Assembly: GCA_028874215.1 (NCBI GenBank)
Contig: JAPPLF010000007.1
Span: 62,001 to 126,000, forward strand
Length of the DNA: 64,000 nt
Direction: 5' to 3'
Source of the DNA: Acidobacteriota bacterium
GTDB lineage: Bacteria > Acidobacteriota > UBA6911 > RPQK01 > JAJDTT01
In this document: positions 51,471 through 59,712 of the stretch, piece by piece
How the letters are laid out: each line of letters begins with the position of its first letter
Numbering within the stretch: position 1 is the stretch's first letter
The notes under the pieces: model-generated
The model's input: only the letters and a program-made list of their open reading frames with translations
What the model was told of the DNA's origin: nothing
Database searches by the model: none
Translations under genes and position numbers: made by a program

Positions 51471-52514
51471 TCAGATCGCATCGAACTCGGCCAGCTTGAC
51501 GGGCCGCCCCTCCCGGGCCGACCGGTCGGCCGCGAACACCACCTTGTGGCTCTCCCACGCCTCGCGGACCCCGGTCAAAGGCATGGCGCGGCCCTCTCGA
51601 ACACTGTCCACGAAGGCCTGGAACTGGGGTTCGTACGGATGGTGGCTCACGTCTCCCGAATCGATCAACTGGGTTTCCAGAGTACTCCAGGCCTCCTTGC
51701 TCAACCCTTTCAATTTGGCACTGTAGATCCGGTTGTCCAGCAGGCTGCCTTCGCTCCCCACCAAGTGGATATGGAAGTAGTACGGCTGGAGGCAATCCAC
51801 CACCGAGGCGACCTTGCCCAACCGGCCGTCCTCGAACTTGAGGAGGGTGACGCTGGTGGTGTCGTACTCGTAGGGAGAGAAAATGGAGTTGGAGGATCGA
51901 TTTCCGTGGGACACCACCTCCTCGACACGGCCCCCCATGAACATCAGCAGCCCGTCCAAGGCGTGGCAGCCGGCCGTGAGCAGGCTGCTTCCCGCGTACC
52001 TCTTCTTGACGTTCCACTCGAACTGCCCATACCAGGGTCCGATGCCGTGATAGTAGTCCACCTCCGCGTAGTGGATCCGGCCCAGGAGGCCTTCCGAAAT
52101 ACAGGACTGAATCATGGTGAAGTGCTCGCTGAAACGGCACTCGAAACAGACACAGACCCCGACGCCGGCTTCTTCGACGGCCCGCTTCATGGCCGCAAGA
52201 TCCTCGACCGTCAGACAGAGGGGTTTCTCGATGATGAGGTGCTTGCCGGCCCGGGCCGCCGCGATGGACTGCTCGGCGTGCAGATGATGCGGGGTGCAGA
52301 TGTCCACGACGTCGATTTCAGGATCGGCCAACATCTCCTCGTAGCTGCCGTAGGCCTTCAGCGGGACGCCGTACGTGGCCTCCAGTTCCGACTCGTCCAG
52401 CCGGCGCCTGGAGGAGACGCCGCCGACACGCGCCCCCGAGACGGTCTTGAAGGTTTCGATGTGGGCTCCCGCGACCCAGCCCAGTCCCACGATTCCGACG
52501 TTCAATTCGCTCAT
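51471..52514 (-). CDS. Gfo/Idh/MocA-family oxidoreductase
   Basis: 347 residues from ATG 52514, which has a GGGAGTG site. The N-terminal Rossmann fold has [12 protein letters not shown] (residues 4-15); the conserved [10 protein letters not shown] lysine lies near 97, and the C-terminal domain has the usual beta-sheet and [13 protein letters not shown]. The family uses NAD(P) to oxidise or reduce sugars and cyclitols. It is close to a second family member at 53478 and to sugar isomerase-type genes, which suggests sugar or sugar-acid turnover. The exact substrate is unknown. Confidence 0.88.
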   Translation of the reverse strand: MSELNVGIVGLGWVAGAHIETFKTVSGARVGGVSSRRRLDESELEATYGVPLKAYGSYEEMLADPEIDVVDICTPHHLHAEQSIAAARAGKHLIIEKPLCLTVEDLAAMKRAVEEAGVGVCVCFECRFSEHFTMIQSCISEGLLGRIHYAEVDYYHGIGPWYGQFEWNVKKRYAGSSLLTAGCHALDGLLMFMGGRVEEVVSHGNRSSNSIFSPYEYDTTSVTLLKFEDGRLGKVASVVDCLQPYYFHIHLVGSEGSLLDNRIYSAKLKGLSKEAWSTLETQLIDSGDVSHHPYEPQFQAFVDSVREGRAMPLTGVREAWESHKVVFAADRSAREGRPVKLAEFDAI

Positions 52515-52619
52515 TTTCACTCCCTCCCGGTCTGATGGGATCGAACCCGCTCCGCTGACGGCCGGTCCCTGCAAGTCCTGAGCCCCAGGGCACAAGAGAT
52601 TGGACGATATCTGCTATAT

Positions 52620-53465
52620 TTGGTTCTCAAACAGGAAAAAACAACCGGAAAACGTTACAAAACACTCCCCGATAGCGGAACTGTGGAGACGCGGAAGTCC
52701 ACCCTTCAGACGACGACACCGGGAATCGTCACCCGGTCCCGCCCACAATCCGCCATCCGCTCAGCGGGGATCGGCCTCCTGCCCGTCCTGGGCATCCTGG
52801 CCGGTCTGACCGCACTGGCACTCGCCGGCCTGTACGTCAACGACCGCTTCCAGACTCTGGAGGAGCGGATATCCGTGAATCGGGAGTACCTTCACGCCGA
52901 GCGGGAGGAATTGAAGCGTCTCAGTTCACGGTTGCTGGGCCTCAGCGGCGACTCCCAACGATTGGAGGGGGAGCTGGAAAAGGAGGACCAGAAGCTGCGG
53001 AACGCCGTCAGGTCCAGCTTCCAGCAGGCTCGGAAGAGAATCGAGGAAAGCCGCGGGGACATCGAGAAGCTGAGCGGCGCCCTGGAGGCTCTCGCCGGCA
53101 CCGTGGAACAACTGAACCGGAGCCATCTGGAGACCGCGGATCAGTCCCAGGCCCGGCACACGGAGACGGAGAAGAGTGCGGAGTCCAACCGGGTGGCCGT
53201 TGAGAATCTCCGGTCCCGAGTGTCCCGGATCCAAGGACAATTGGGGTCCCACCTGGAACGGCTGAACGGGCTGGGCAAGACCTTGGAGGGACTGGCCACC
53301 CAGGTACAGTCGGTCGAAGAAGCCGGCAAGAGTACCGTGGTTTCGTTGGAATCCAACCTGCAGGCCCTGTCGGAACGGGTCAGCCTGGCCCTCAGCGACG
53401 TTCGGGCTCGCCTGGACGACCTGTCCGCCCGGTTGGACCGGCAGGGCGGCCAGGAGGCCTTTTAG
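52620..53465 (+). CDS. Single-pass membrane protein with long coiled coil, function unknown
   Basis: Up to 281 residues. No in-frame ATG exists near the start; TTG 52620 opens the frame and GTG 52683 would give 260. One hydrophobic helix (GIGLLPVLGILAGLTALALAGLYV) is followed by about 200 residues of heptad-like coiled coil (RLEGELEKEDQKLRNAVRSSF, LSGALEALAGTVEQLN and others) with few aromatic residues. It probably spans the envelope or spaces two proteins apart. It sits between two Gfo/Idh/MocA genes on the opposite strand and ends 12 bases from the second. I recognise no domain. Confidence 0.72.
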   Translation: MVLKQEKTTGKRYKTLPDSGTVETRKSTLQTTTPGIVTRSRPQSAIRSAGIGLLPVLGILAGLTALALAGLYVNDRFQTLEERISVNREYLHAEREELKRLSSRLLGLSGDSQRLEGELEKEDQKLRNAVRSSFQQARKRIEESRGDIEKLSGALEALAGTVEQLNRSHLETADQSQARHTETEKSAESNRVAVENLRSRVSRIQGQLGSHLERLNGLGKTLEGLATQVQSVEEAGKSTVVSLESNLQALSERVSLALSDVRARLDDLSARLDRQGGQEAF

Positions 53466-53477
53466 CCCCTTTCCAGG

Positions 53478-54620
53478 TCAGTCGACCGTCACCCACTCCA
53501 AGTTCCGCGCGGAATCGAGAACCGCCTCCTGGGTTTTCTGGGTGGCCAGCGCCTCCCGGAAGCTGGGGTGGGTCCCCTCACCCGATTCCAACCCCTTCAA
53601 GAAATCGGCCAACGCGTTGATGAAGGTGTGCTCATAGCCGATCACGCAACCCGGAACCCACCAATTCTTCATGTAGGGGTGCTCGAACGCCGTCACCATG
53701 ATGGTGCGCCAACCCTGGAGGTGAGACGGGTCGTCGTGGTTGAAGTACTGCAACTGGTGCATGTTCTCCAGGTCGAAGTAGAGCGATCCCTTCTCTCCGT
53801 TGACCTCGAACGAGTTCTTGTTCTTTCGTCCGCGAGCGTAGCGGGTGGCCTCGAAGGTTCCGTTGGACCCGTTTGAAAAGCGGGCCATGAAGGTGCAGAC
53901 GTCGTCGATCTCCACCGCCTTCCGCTCCGTCGGGCTTCCCTGCACCGGCCGCTCCTTGACGAAGATCTCCGTCATCCCGGACACCGATTCGATGGGGCCG
54001 TTGAGCCAGATCGCCGTGTCGATGCTGTGGCTCGCCAGATCGCCCGAGACTCCTGCGCCGGCCACCTCCTTCTCGAGGCGCCAGAGCGTGGGACCGCCCA
54101 GCGGAACGTCCGCCGAAATGGTCCAGTCCTGCAGGTAGGTGGACCGGTAGTGGAAAATCCGTCCCAGCCGGCCTTCATCAATCATCTGACGGGCCAGGGA
54201 GATGGCCGGAACCCTGCGATAGTTGAACCAGACCATGTTGGCGACCCCCGCCGCCTCCACGGCCTCCGCCATCTGGACCGCCTCATCCACATCGATGGCC
54301 AGCGGTTTTTCGCACAGCACCATCTTGCCCCGGCTCGCGGCGGCCAGTGCGATCTCATGGTGGGTGTTGTTGGGGCTGCAGATGTCGATGACGTCGATGT
54401 CGTCCCGCTCCACCAGGCGCCGCCAGTCCGTCTCCGTCGATTCCCAGCCCCAATTGCGGGCGAAGGGCTCCAACTTGTCCGAATTCCGGGCCGCCACCGC
54501 CTTGAGCACGGGGGCATGGTCCAGCTCGAAGAATTGGCTGACCTTACGGTAAGCGTTGGAGTGGGCCCGGCCCATGAAGCCGTAGCCGATCATCCCTACG
54601 TTCAGCGTCTTTTTTGCCAT
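53478..54620 (-). CDS. Gfo/Idh/MocA-family oxidoreductase
   Basis: 380 residues from ATG 54620 with GGAGAGAGG upstream. The Rossmann motif is GMIGYGFMGRAHSNAY at residues 8-23, the EKPLAIDVDEA lysine near 100, and the catalytic region GDLASHSIDTAIWL contains the conserved Asp/His pair. The later part WVPGCVIGYEHTFINALADFL is typical for bacterial sugar oxidoreductases of this family. It may be the primary dehydrogenase for a sugar whose later steps use the epimerase and aldolase encoded downstream. It is divergent from the TIM-barrel gene. Confidence 0.9.
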   Translation of the reverse strand: MAKKTLNVGMIGYGFMGRAHSNAYRKVSQFFELDHAPVLKAVAARNSDKLEPFARNWGWESTETDWRRLVERDDIDVIDICSPNNTHHEIALAAASRGKMVLCEKPLAIDVDEAVQMAEAVEAAGVANMVWFNYRRVPAISLARQMIDEGRLGRIFHYRSTYLQDWTISADVPLGGPTLWRLEKEVAGAGVSGDLASHSIDTAIWLNGPIESVSGMTEIFVKERPVQGSPTERKAVEIDDVCTFMARFSNGSNGTFEATRYARGRKNKNSFEVNGEKGSLYFDLENMHQLQYFNHDDPSHLQGWRTIMVTAFEHPYMKNWWVPGCVIGYEHTFINALADFLKGLESGEGTHPSFREALATQKTQEAVLDSARNLEWVTVD

Positions 54621-54806
54621 GACCTCTCTCCGGGTCTGCCGAGGCCGGCTCGCTCGTCCCACCGATTTGACGAGCCGATTTCCTCAATCCGTGGTGTAGA
54701 GAGAGTACGCCCGCACCGATCCTGCCCGCAAGCCCGCTCGGGTGGCGGCACGGGGCCGCCGGGTGGGATAATCGGGACTGTCCGCGATCTGGGAGATCTG
54801 GCGAAC

Positions 54807-55649
54807 ATGCGTGTGGGAATGAATCTGCTCCTCTGGACCACTGAAGTCGGACCGTCCCACCGGGACCTCCTCAGGCAGATTCGCGGCTGGGGGTTCGACG
54901 GCGTCGAGATTCCCATTTTTTCGCCCCACCCACAGCGTGCACGGGAACTCGGCCTGCTTCTGGACGATCTGGGACTGGAACGAACCGCCGTCACCGTGGT
55001 TCCGCCGAACGCCAATCCCATCCACCAGGATCCATCCGTCCGGGCCAACGCCCTGGAGTACCTGAAGTTGGTGGTGGAGGCCTGCCATCTGGCCGGAATC
55101 CGTCTCCTTGCAGGTCCGCTTCACTCCCCTGTCGGTCTCCTGGCGGGGCGGAGCCGCACCCGGGAGGAGTGGCAATGGGCTTTGGAGATCCTGCAACAGA
55201 CGGCGGATCTGGCCCGATCCAGCCGAATCACGCTGGCGCTGGAATTTCTGAACCGGTTCGAATCCTATTTTCTGAACTGCGCAAAGGACACGGTCGAGTT
55301 CACCACTCAGGCCGATCGGCCCAATCTGGGGCTTCTGTACGACACCTACCACGCCCACCTGGAGGAGAAAAACGTCTCCGCGGCGATCCGCACGTGTGCG
55401 GGCGCACTTCGGCACGTCCACGTCAGCGAGAACGACCGGGCGACCCCCGGAGAGGGTCAGGTCCGCTGGAGCGAGACATTCGACACTCTCAAGGACGTCG
55501 GCTATTCGGGCTGGATGGTCATCGAGGCCTTCGGCCAGGCGATGCCGGAACTGGCCGCCGCCACCTGCATCTGGCGGCGCATGTTCCCGTCGGAAGAGCA
55601 CCTGGCGCGGAATGGCCTGGAATGGATCCGCTCCAACTGGGACGGCTAG
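54807..55649 (+). CDS. Sugar phosphate isomerase/epimerase-like TIM barrel (AP-endonuclease-2 family)
   Basis: 280 residues from ATG 54807; the frame upstream lies opposite the oxidoreductase. The xylose-isomerase-like barrel starts with GMNLLLWTTEVG and WGFDGVEIP. Metal and catalytic residues of the D-tagatose-3-epimerase group are in ALEFLNRFE (Glu), LLYDTYHAHLEE (Asp/His), HVHVSEND (His) and VIEAF (Glu). Enzymes of this type epimerise keto sugars or isomerise sugar acids using Mn2+. The end overlaps the opposite NAD-epimerase gene by 4 bases. Confidence 0.87.
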   Translation: MRVGMNLLLWTTEVGPSHRDLLRQIRGWGFDGVEIPIFSPHPQRARELGLLLDDLGLERTAVTVVPPNANPIHQDPSVRANALEYLKLVVEACHLAGIRLLAGPLHSPVGLLAGRSRTREEWQWALEILQQTADLARSSRITLALEFLNRFESYFLNCAKDTVEFTTQADRPNLGLLYDTYHAHLEEKNVSAAIRTCAGALRHVHVSENDRATPGEGQVRWSETFDTLKDVGYSGWMVIEAFGQAMPELAAATCIWRRMFPSEEHLARNGLEWIRSNWDG

Positions 55650-56404
55650 CCGTCCCGGAAACGATCGGCCGTGTCCTGCGGCTCGAATCCCAGGTCCCTC
55701 CGGGCGTTTTCCAGTGACCGGTAGTTCCACTGGTTGTCGGACACCACATAGTAGATCCCGAACTTCAGGTCCCCGGGCGCATCGATGCAGCGGCGGATCA
55801 TCTGGGCGATGTCCGCGTGACTGCACCAGACCGAGAAATCCCGAACCTCGTTGGGACGGTCGTTCCAATGGACCCGGCCGATGCGGAGGCAGATCATGGA
55901 CAGGCCCCAGCGGTCGGAGAAAAACCGGGCCAGCGTTTCACCGAACTGCTTGCTGCACCCGTAGAGGCCGTTGGCCCGAATCAACGAGGTGTCCAGCAAG
56001 TCCCATTTGGTCACCTCTGCGTATCGTCCCTCGATCAGGGCGTCGTAGGGCGCATGGCGCTCCCACTCGCTGACGGCGGCCCCGCTGCTGGCGAAAATGA
56101 CCCTCTCGACACCGGCCGTCCGGGCCGCCTCGAACACGTTGTAGGTACCGACGATGTTGTGCGGAAGCACGTCCTCCCAGGTGGGGTCCCCCTGGGCCAT
56201 GGCGGCCAGGTGGACGACGGTCTCCACTCCCTCGAAGGCCGGCCGGATGGCATCCAGATCCGCAATGTCCGCCTGGAGGCAGGAGAGCCCCTCCACCGGG
56301 CGCCGGTTCAATGCGCTCAGCTCGTACAAATCTCCCATTTTCCGCCGGCAGACCTGCCCGATGAGTCCGCTCATGCCCGTAATCAACACTTTTTTCTTGG
56401 CCAT
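55646..56404 (-). CDS. NAD-dependent epimerase/dehydratase (uronate dehydrogenase-like)
   Basis: 252 residues. The N-terminal Rossmann motif is ITGMSGLIGQ (residues 8-17), the catalytic YGCSKQFGE Tyr-x3-Lys near 147-155, and ASSGAAVSEW in the middle. The RIGRVHWNDRP and WCSHADIAQMI segments are close to uronate dehydrogenases, which oxidise hexuronic acids to aldarolactones. Alternatively it may be a nucleotide-sugar 4-epimerase. It lies between sugar-acid genes, which favours the first role. Confidence 0.82.
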   Translation of the reverse strand: MAKKKVLITGMSGLIGQVCRRKMGDLYELSALNRRPVEGLSCLQADIADLDAIRPAFEGVETVVHLAAMAQGDPTWEDVLPHNIVGTYNVFEAARTAGVERVIFASSGAAVSEWERHAPYDALIEGRYAEVTKWDLLDTSLIRANGLYGCSKQFGETLARFFSDRWGLSMICLRIGRVHWNDRPNEVRDFSVWCSHADIAQMIRRCIDAPGDLKFGIYYVVSDNQWNYRSLENARRDLGFEPQDTADRFRDG

Positions 56405-56542
56405 GCCGCGATTCTACCGCAGCGCCCCACAACTCCGCCCGCCGGGTCCTGCCGCCGGTTTCCATTCCCACTTCCAGCCCCTATGATGGGCTTTCGTCTC
56501 AACGCCCAATTGAATCGGCATCCGGCGAACGGGAGCAAATGC

Positions 56543-57277
56543 ATGTTTCGAAACAAGATCCTCGAAAGAATCAAGAGCGGCGAGAAGGCCCTGGGCCTGT
56601 TCATGTCGGACCCTTCCGAAGAACTGGTGGAAATGGCCGGGCGGATGGGGTTGGACTTCGTCGGATTCGACGGCCAACACTCTCCCCTCACGCCGGAGCG
56701 CGTCGGCACCTTGTGCACCATCGCCGACGGGTTCGAAGTCACCCCCACCATGCGCGTTCCCGACGGAAACGAGAGCACGCTCCTGTCCTATCTCGACCGT
56801 GGAATTCGCGGTATCACCGTCCCCAATATCCAAACCCGGGAAGAAGCCGAAAAACTGGTCAAATTCGCTTATTTCGCTCCGCTGGGCCTGCGCAGCTCCA
56901 CCAGCTACCGCATGGTCATGAACCAGGAGGGGAAGGACCGCAACACCCTCTTCCAGGAAGTCAACGCCAACCTGATGATCGTCCCCCAACTGGAGAGCGT
57001 GACTTCAATCCGGAATCTGGACGAAATCCTCAAGGTGGAGGGAATCGACTATTTCGGAGGGGGACCCGAAGACATGGCCCAGTCCATGGGCATTCCGGGC
57101 CGGCACGACGACCCCAGGGTGGCCGAGATCTACAAGGAGATGGAACGGAAGGTCCATGCCGCCGGAAAGTTCATGGCGGGGGACTATATGGAGTCGGTGA
57201 ACGTCTTCTGGAACGTCAAGGGCGCCTTGGAGCAACTGCTTGAAAGCCACGGCCGCCGCTCCCGCATGACCTGGTAA
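56543..57277 (+). CDS. HpcH/HpaI-family class II aldolase
   Basis: 244 residues from ATG 56543, preceded by GGGAGCAA. The signature GLFMSDPSEELVEMAGRMGLDFVGFDGQHSP and the metal-binding and base-binding segments PTMRVPDGNE and IGGPEDMAQSMG are recognisable for 2-keto-3-deoxy-aldarate and 4-hydroxy-2-oxoheptanedioate aldolases. The family cuts 2-oxo-4-hydroxy acids to pyruvate and an aldehyde with Mg2+. The LLM oxidoreductase follows 14 bases later, so both are in one unit. It may be the cleaving step of the pathway in this block. Confidence 0.86.
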   Translation: MFRNKILERIKSGEKALGLFMSDPSEELVEMAGRMGLDFVGFDGQHSPLTPERVGTLCTIADGFEVTPTMRVPDGNESTLLSYLDRGIRGITVPNIQTREEAEKLVKFAYFAPLGLRSSTSYRMVMNQEGKDRNTLFQEVNANLMIVPQLESVTSIRNLDEILKVEGIDYFGGGPEDMAQSMGIPGRHDDPRVAEIYKEMERKVHAAGKFMAGDYMESVNVFWNVKGALEQLLESHGRRSRMTW

Positions 57278-57291
57278 TCAAACCCCGCCCC

Positions 57292-58245
57292 GTGAAGTAC
57301 GTCCTGAATCTGCCTATCGCAGGCCCCTTGGCGGTTCCCCGCAGCCTCTCGGCCCTGGCTCGAGCCGCCGAGGTCCACGGAGTCGACGTCATCTCCTCCA
57401 GCGAGCGCCTGGTCCTGCCCCGTTCCGTGGAGACCCGCTACCCGTACGGCGCCACGGGCAAGTTTCCCGGGGGAACCGGCGGCCAGAAGTGCCTGGAGAT
57501 GCTGACGACCCTGGCCTTCCTCTGCGGGCAGACGTCCCGGGTGCGCATCCTGACCTCGGTGCTGGTTCTGCCCTACCGGGACCCGGTCCTGGCGGCCAAG
57601 ATGCTGGCCACCCTGGACGTCCTCTCCCGGGGCCGGCTCATCGTGGGCTGCGGCGTCGGCTGGATGCGGGAGGAGTTCGAAGCCCTGGACCTGCCGGTCC
57701 GATTCGAGGACCGGGGCCGCGCCTCGGACGAGTACCTGAGGAGCATGCAGGAACTCTGGTGCAGCGAGAACCCTGAGTTCAACGGCGACCACGTCCGTTT
57801 TTCCGGCATCGAATTCCATCCCAGGCCGGTGCAGCGGCCTCACCCGCCCTTCTGGTTCGGTGGAGAGAGCCCCGCGGCCCTCCGGCGCGTGGCCCGCTTC
57901 GGAGCCGGATGGATGCCCATCGCCGGAAATCCGCGCCATCCGCTGGACGACGACCGCCAACTCGCCCAAGCGATCGGAAGACTCCGTCGATTGGTGGAGG
58001 CCGAAGGCCGGAATCCGGACAAGATCCACGTCCGTTTCGGCGGCGGGTGGAACGAGTCCCCGCGCCGCGGCCCTGCAGGAAAGCGACTGCCCATGAGCGG
58101 TTCGGCCCAACAGGTGGCCGGAGACATTCGCCGCTACCAGGATCTGGGAGTCGACCACCTGGGGGTGGGTCTTTTGACGGAAGACCTGTCCGAAAGCCTG
58201 GCACGGATCGAGCGCTTCATGACCGGTGTCTCGCCCCTGGTCTGA
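57292..58245 (+). CDS. LLM-class oxidoreductase, F420-dependent type
   Basis: 317 residues, GTG start. The TIM-barrel bacterial-luciferase-like fold shows GVDVISSSERLVLP, SRVRILTSVLVLPYRDPVLAAKMLATLDVLS and GRLIVGCGVGWMREEFEAL. The last stretch with the wide GVG-WMREEF motif is typical of F420-using members (TIGR03619-like). F420 itself is not encoded in the window. The enzyme may reduce or oxidise a carbonyl or alcohol in the same pathway as the upstream aldolase. The C-terminal ARIERFMTGV recurs 4.8 kb downstream (see repeat at 63036). Confidence 0.85.
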   Translation: MKYVLNLPIAGPLAVPRSLSALARAAEVHGVDVISSSERLVLPRSVETRYPYGATGKFPGGTGGQKCLEMLTTLAFLCGQTSRVRILTSVLVLPYRDPVLAAKMLATLDVLSRGRLIVGCGVGWMREEFEALDLPVRFEDRGRASDEYLRSMQELWCSENPEFNGDHVRFSGIEFHPRPVQRPHPPFWFGGESPAALRRVARFGAGWMPIAGNPRHPLDDDRQLAQAIGRLRRLVEAEGRNPDKIHVRFGGGWNESPRRGPAGKRLPMSGSAQQVAGDIRRYQDLGVDHLGVGLLTEDLSESLARIERFMTGVSPLV

Positions 58246-58258
58246 AAGCTCGTGCGAG

Positions 58259-59515
58259 TCACACTCTGACGAAGATCTTCCGCCGATACATCCACCAGCA
58301 GACCAGCCAGAACGTGAGCCCCACCATCACCGATTCGAGGGCGGGCTCATTGGCGGCTCCCCAGAGCTGGAAGATGTTCTGCCCCAGGTGCGTCCGCAAG
58401 GTTGCCGCGGTCCAGTCGGGCAGGAGCATGCTCATCGAGTAGATGGCGATGGAGTTGGTTCCCACCACCACCAGCGGGAAGGTCCAGCGACGGATCCCGG
58501 CCACGTCGATCAGAGCGTAGAGCCCTCCCAGGATCAGGCAGCACCAGCCCGTCGAAAAGATTGCCCAGGAGGGTGTCCAGATCCGCTTGACGAGTGGACA
58601 GACACCTGTCCACTCGAGGATCAGTCCTACGGTCAGACCCATCATCCCGGCTGCCAGAATTGTTCCGAGCTTGGTTCGGGCCGAGCGGCGCGAACGCAGG
58701 AACCCGCCTGCCATCAGGCCGAAGAGCATGGTGGCCAGGGAGGGAATGAAGTTGATGGTCGGATACCCTCCTCCGTCGTAGACGAACGGTTCCCGGCGTG
58801 GCATCCGGTTCAGCAGCCAGACGTCAACGGCGTGGCCGGCGTTGGCGTTCTTGTGCCAGGCTGGAGGCACTTCCGCCAGATGCCGCTGGGCCCACTCCGG
58901 TTGAACCCCCACCTCGGGCGAGCCGCTCGCAAGCTCGACGCCGGCTCCGGGATACAGGACGTACAACATCCACGTCAGGATCAGGACGAACACTGCCCCA
59001 AGGAACTGAATTCGAAGTCCTCGACGCCAGAACAAGAAGAGGAAGGTGTAGCCCAGCCCGATCTGGGTCAGGACATTCATCAGCGACCAATTGGTGCTGG
59101 AGAGGGAATCGGAAATCAGGAAGACGCCCAGCAGGATGAGGACGGCGGATCTCCAGAGCGCGTGGCGCAGCATCCTGCCGTAGGAGTGCCCCAGTCCGGA
59201 CCGTTTGGCATAGGAGTAGGCCATGGACACTCCCACCATGAACATGAAGGAGGGTTGGATCAGATCCCAGTAGCCGCATCCGGTCCAGGGGACGTGGGAA
59301 AACTGGTAGTGAACCGTTTGCCAGAAGGAAGAGTCCGGGTTCGTCGCCAGATGATTCCCGGCCGTCTCCCTGAGACCGAAACCCTTGAAGGCGAGGGAGA
59401 CCATGATCAGCCCGCGATAGGCGTCGAGAGAGAGCAACCTCTGTTGCCGCCGGTTGCCTTTCGCGGATTCGGATTCACCGCGGGATCCCACGAACGCCCC
59501 CTGTAGAGTCGACAT
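58259..59515 (-). CDS. HGSNAT-like membrane acyltransferase (DUF5009/COG4299 family)
   Basis: 418 residues from ATG 59515; a TTG at 59518 also opens the frame. About eight to ten hydrophobic helices are visible. The family signature LLSLDAYRGLIMVSLAFKGF lies near residue 30, followed by a short periplasmic loop and IQPSFMFMVGVSMAYSY. The group includes heparan-alpha-glucosaminide N-acetyltransferase, which moves acetyl groups across a membrane; bacterial members probably acetylate envelope sugars. The gene is convergent with the LLM oxidoreductase and divergent from the next gene. Confidence 0.85.
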   Translation of the reverse strand: MSTLQGAFVGSRGESESAKGNRRQQRLLSLDAYRGLIMVSLAFKGFGLRETAGNHLATNPDSSFWQTVHYQFSHVPWTGCGYWDLIQPSFMFMVGVSMAYSYAKRSGLGHSYGRMLRHALWRSAVLILLGVFLISDSLSSTNWSLMNVLTQIGLGYTFLFLFWRRGLRIQFLGAVFVLILTWMLYVLYPGAGVELASGSPEVGVQPEWAQRHLAEVPPAWHKNANAGHAVDVWLLNRMPRREPFVYDGGGYPTINFIPSLATMLFGLMAGGFLRSRRSARTKLGTILAAGMMGLTVGLILEWTGVCPLVKRIWTPSWAIFSTGWCCLILGGLYALIDVAGIRRWTFPLVVVGTNSIAIYSMSMLLPDWTAATLRTHLGQNIFQLWGAANEPALESVMVGLTFWLVCWWMYRRKIFVRV

Positions 59516-59712
59516 CAACCAGCTACGATGATCCGCATGCTGGCACCGTTCGCAGGGTGTTTCAACCGGCCATGGATGGTCTTTCCGCTACTCGGTATCC
59601 CGGTGTGGTTCTCCGCCCCGCCTGTGACCTCGATCGACTCCGATCCATAGAGTTCGTTCCGGGATTCGGCCCGGAGAGGTTCCCCTGCATCAATGAACGT
59701 GAGGAGCGAATA

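Noticed and set aside
52530-52560. tRNA-like T-arm (GGGATCGAACCC)
   Set aside because: No matching acceptor, D or anticodon stems could be found on either strand.
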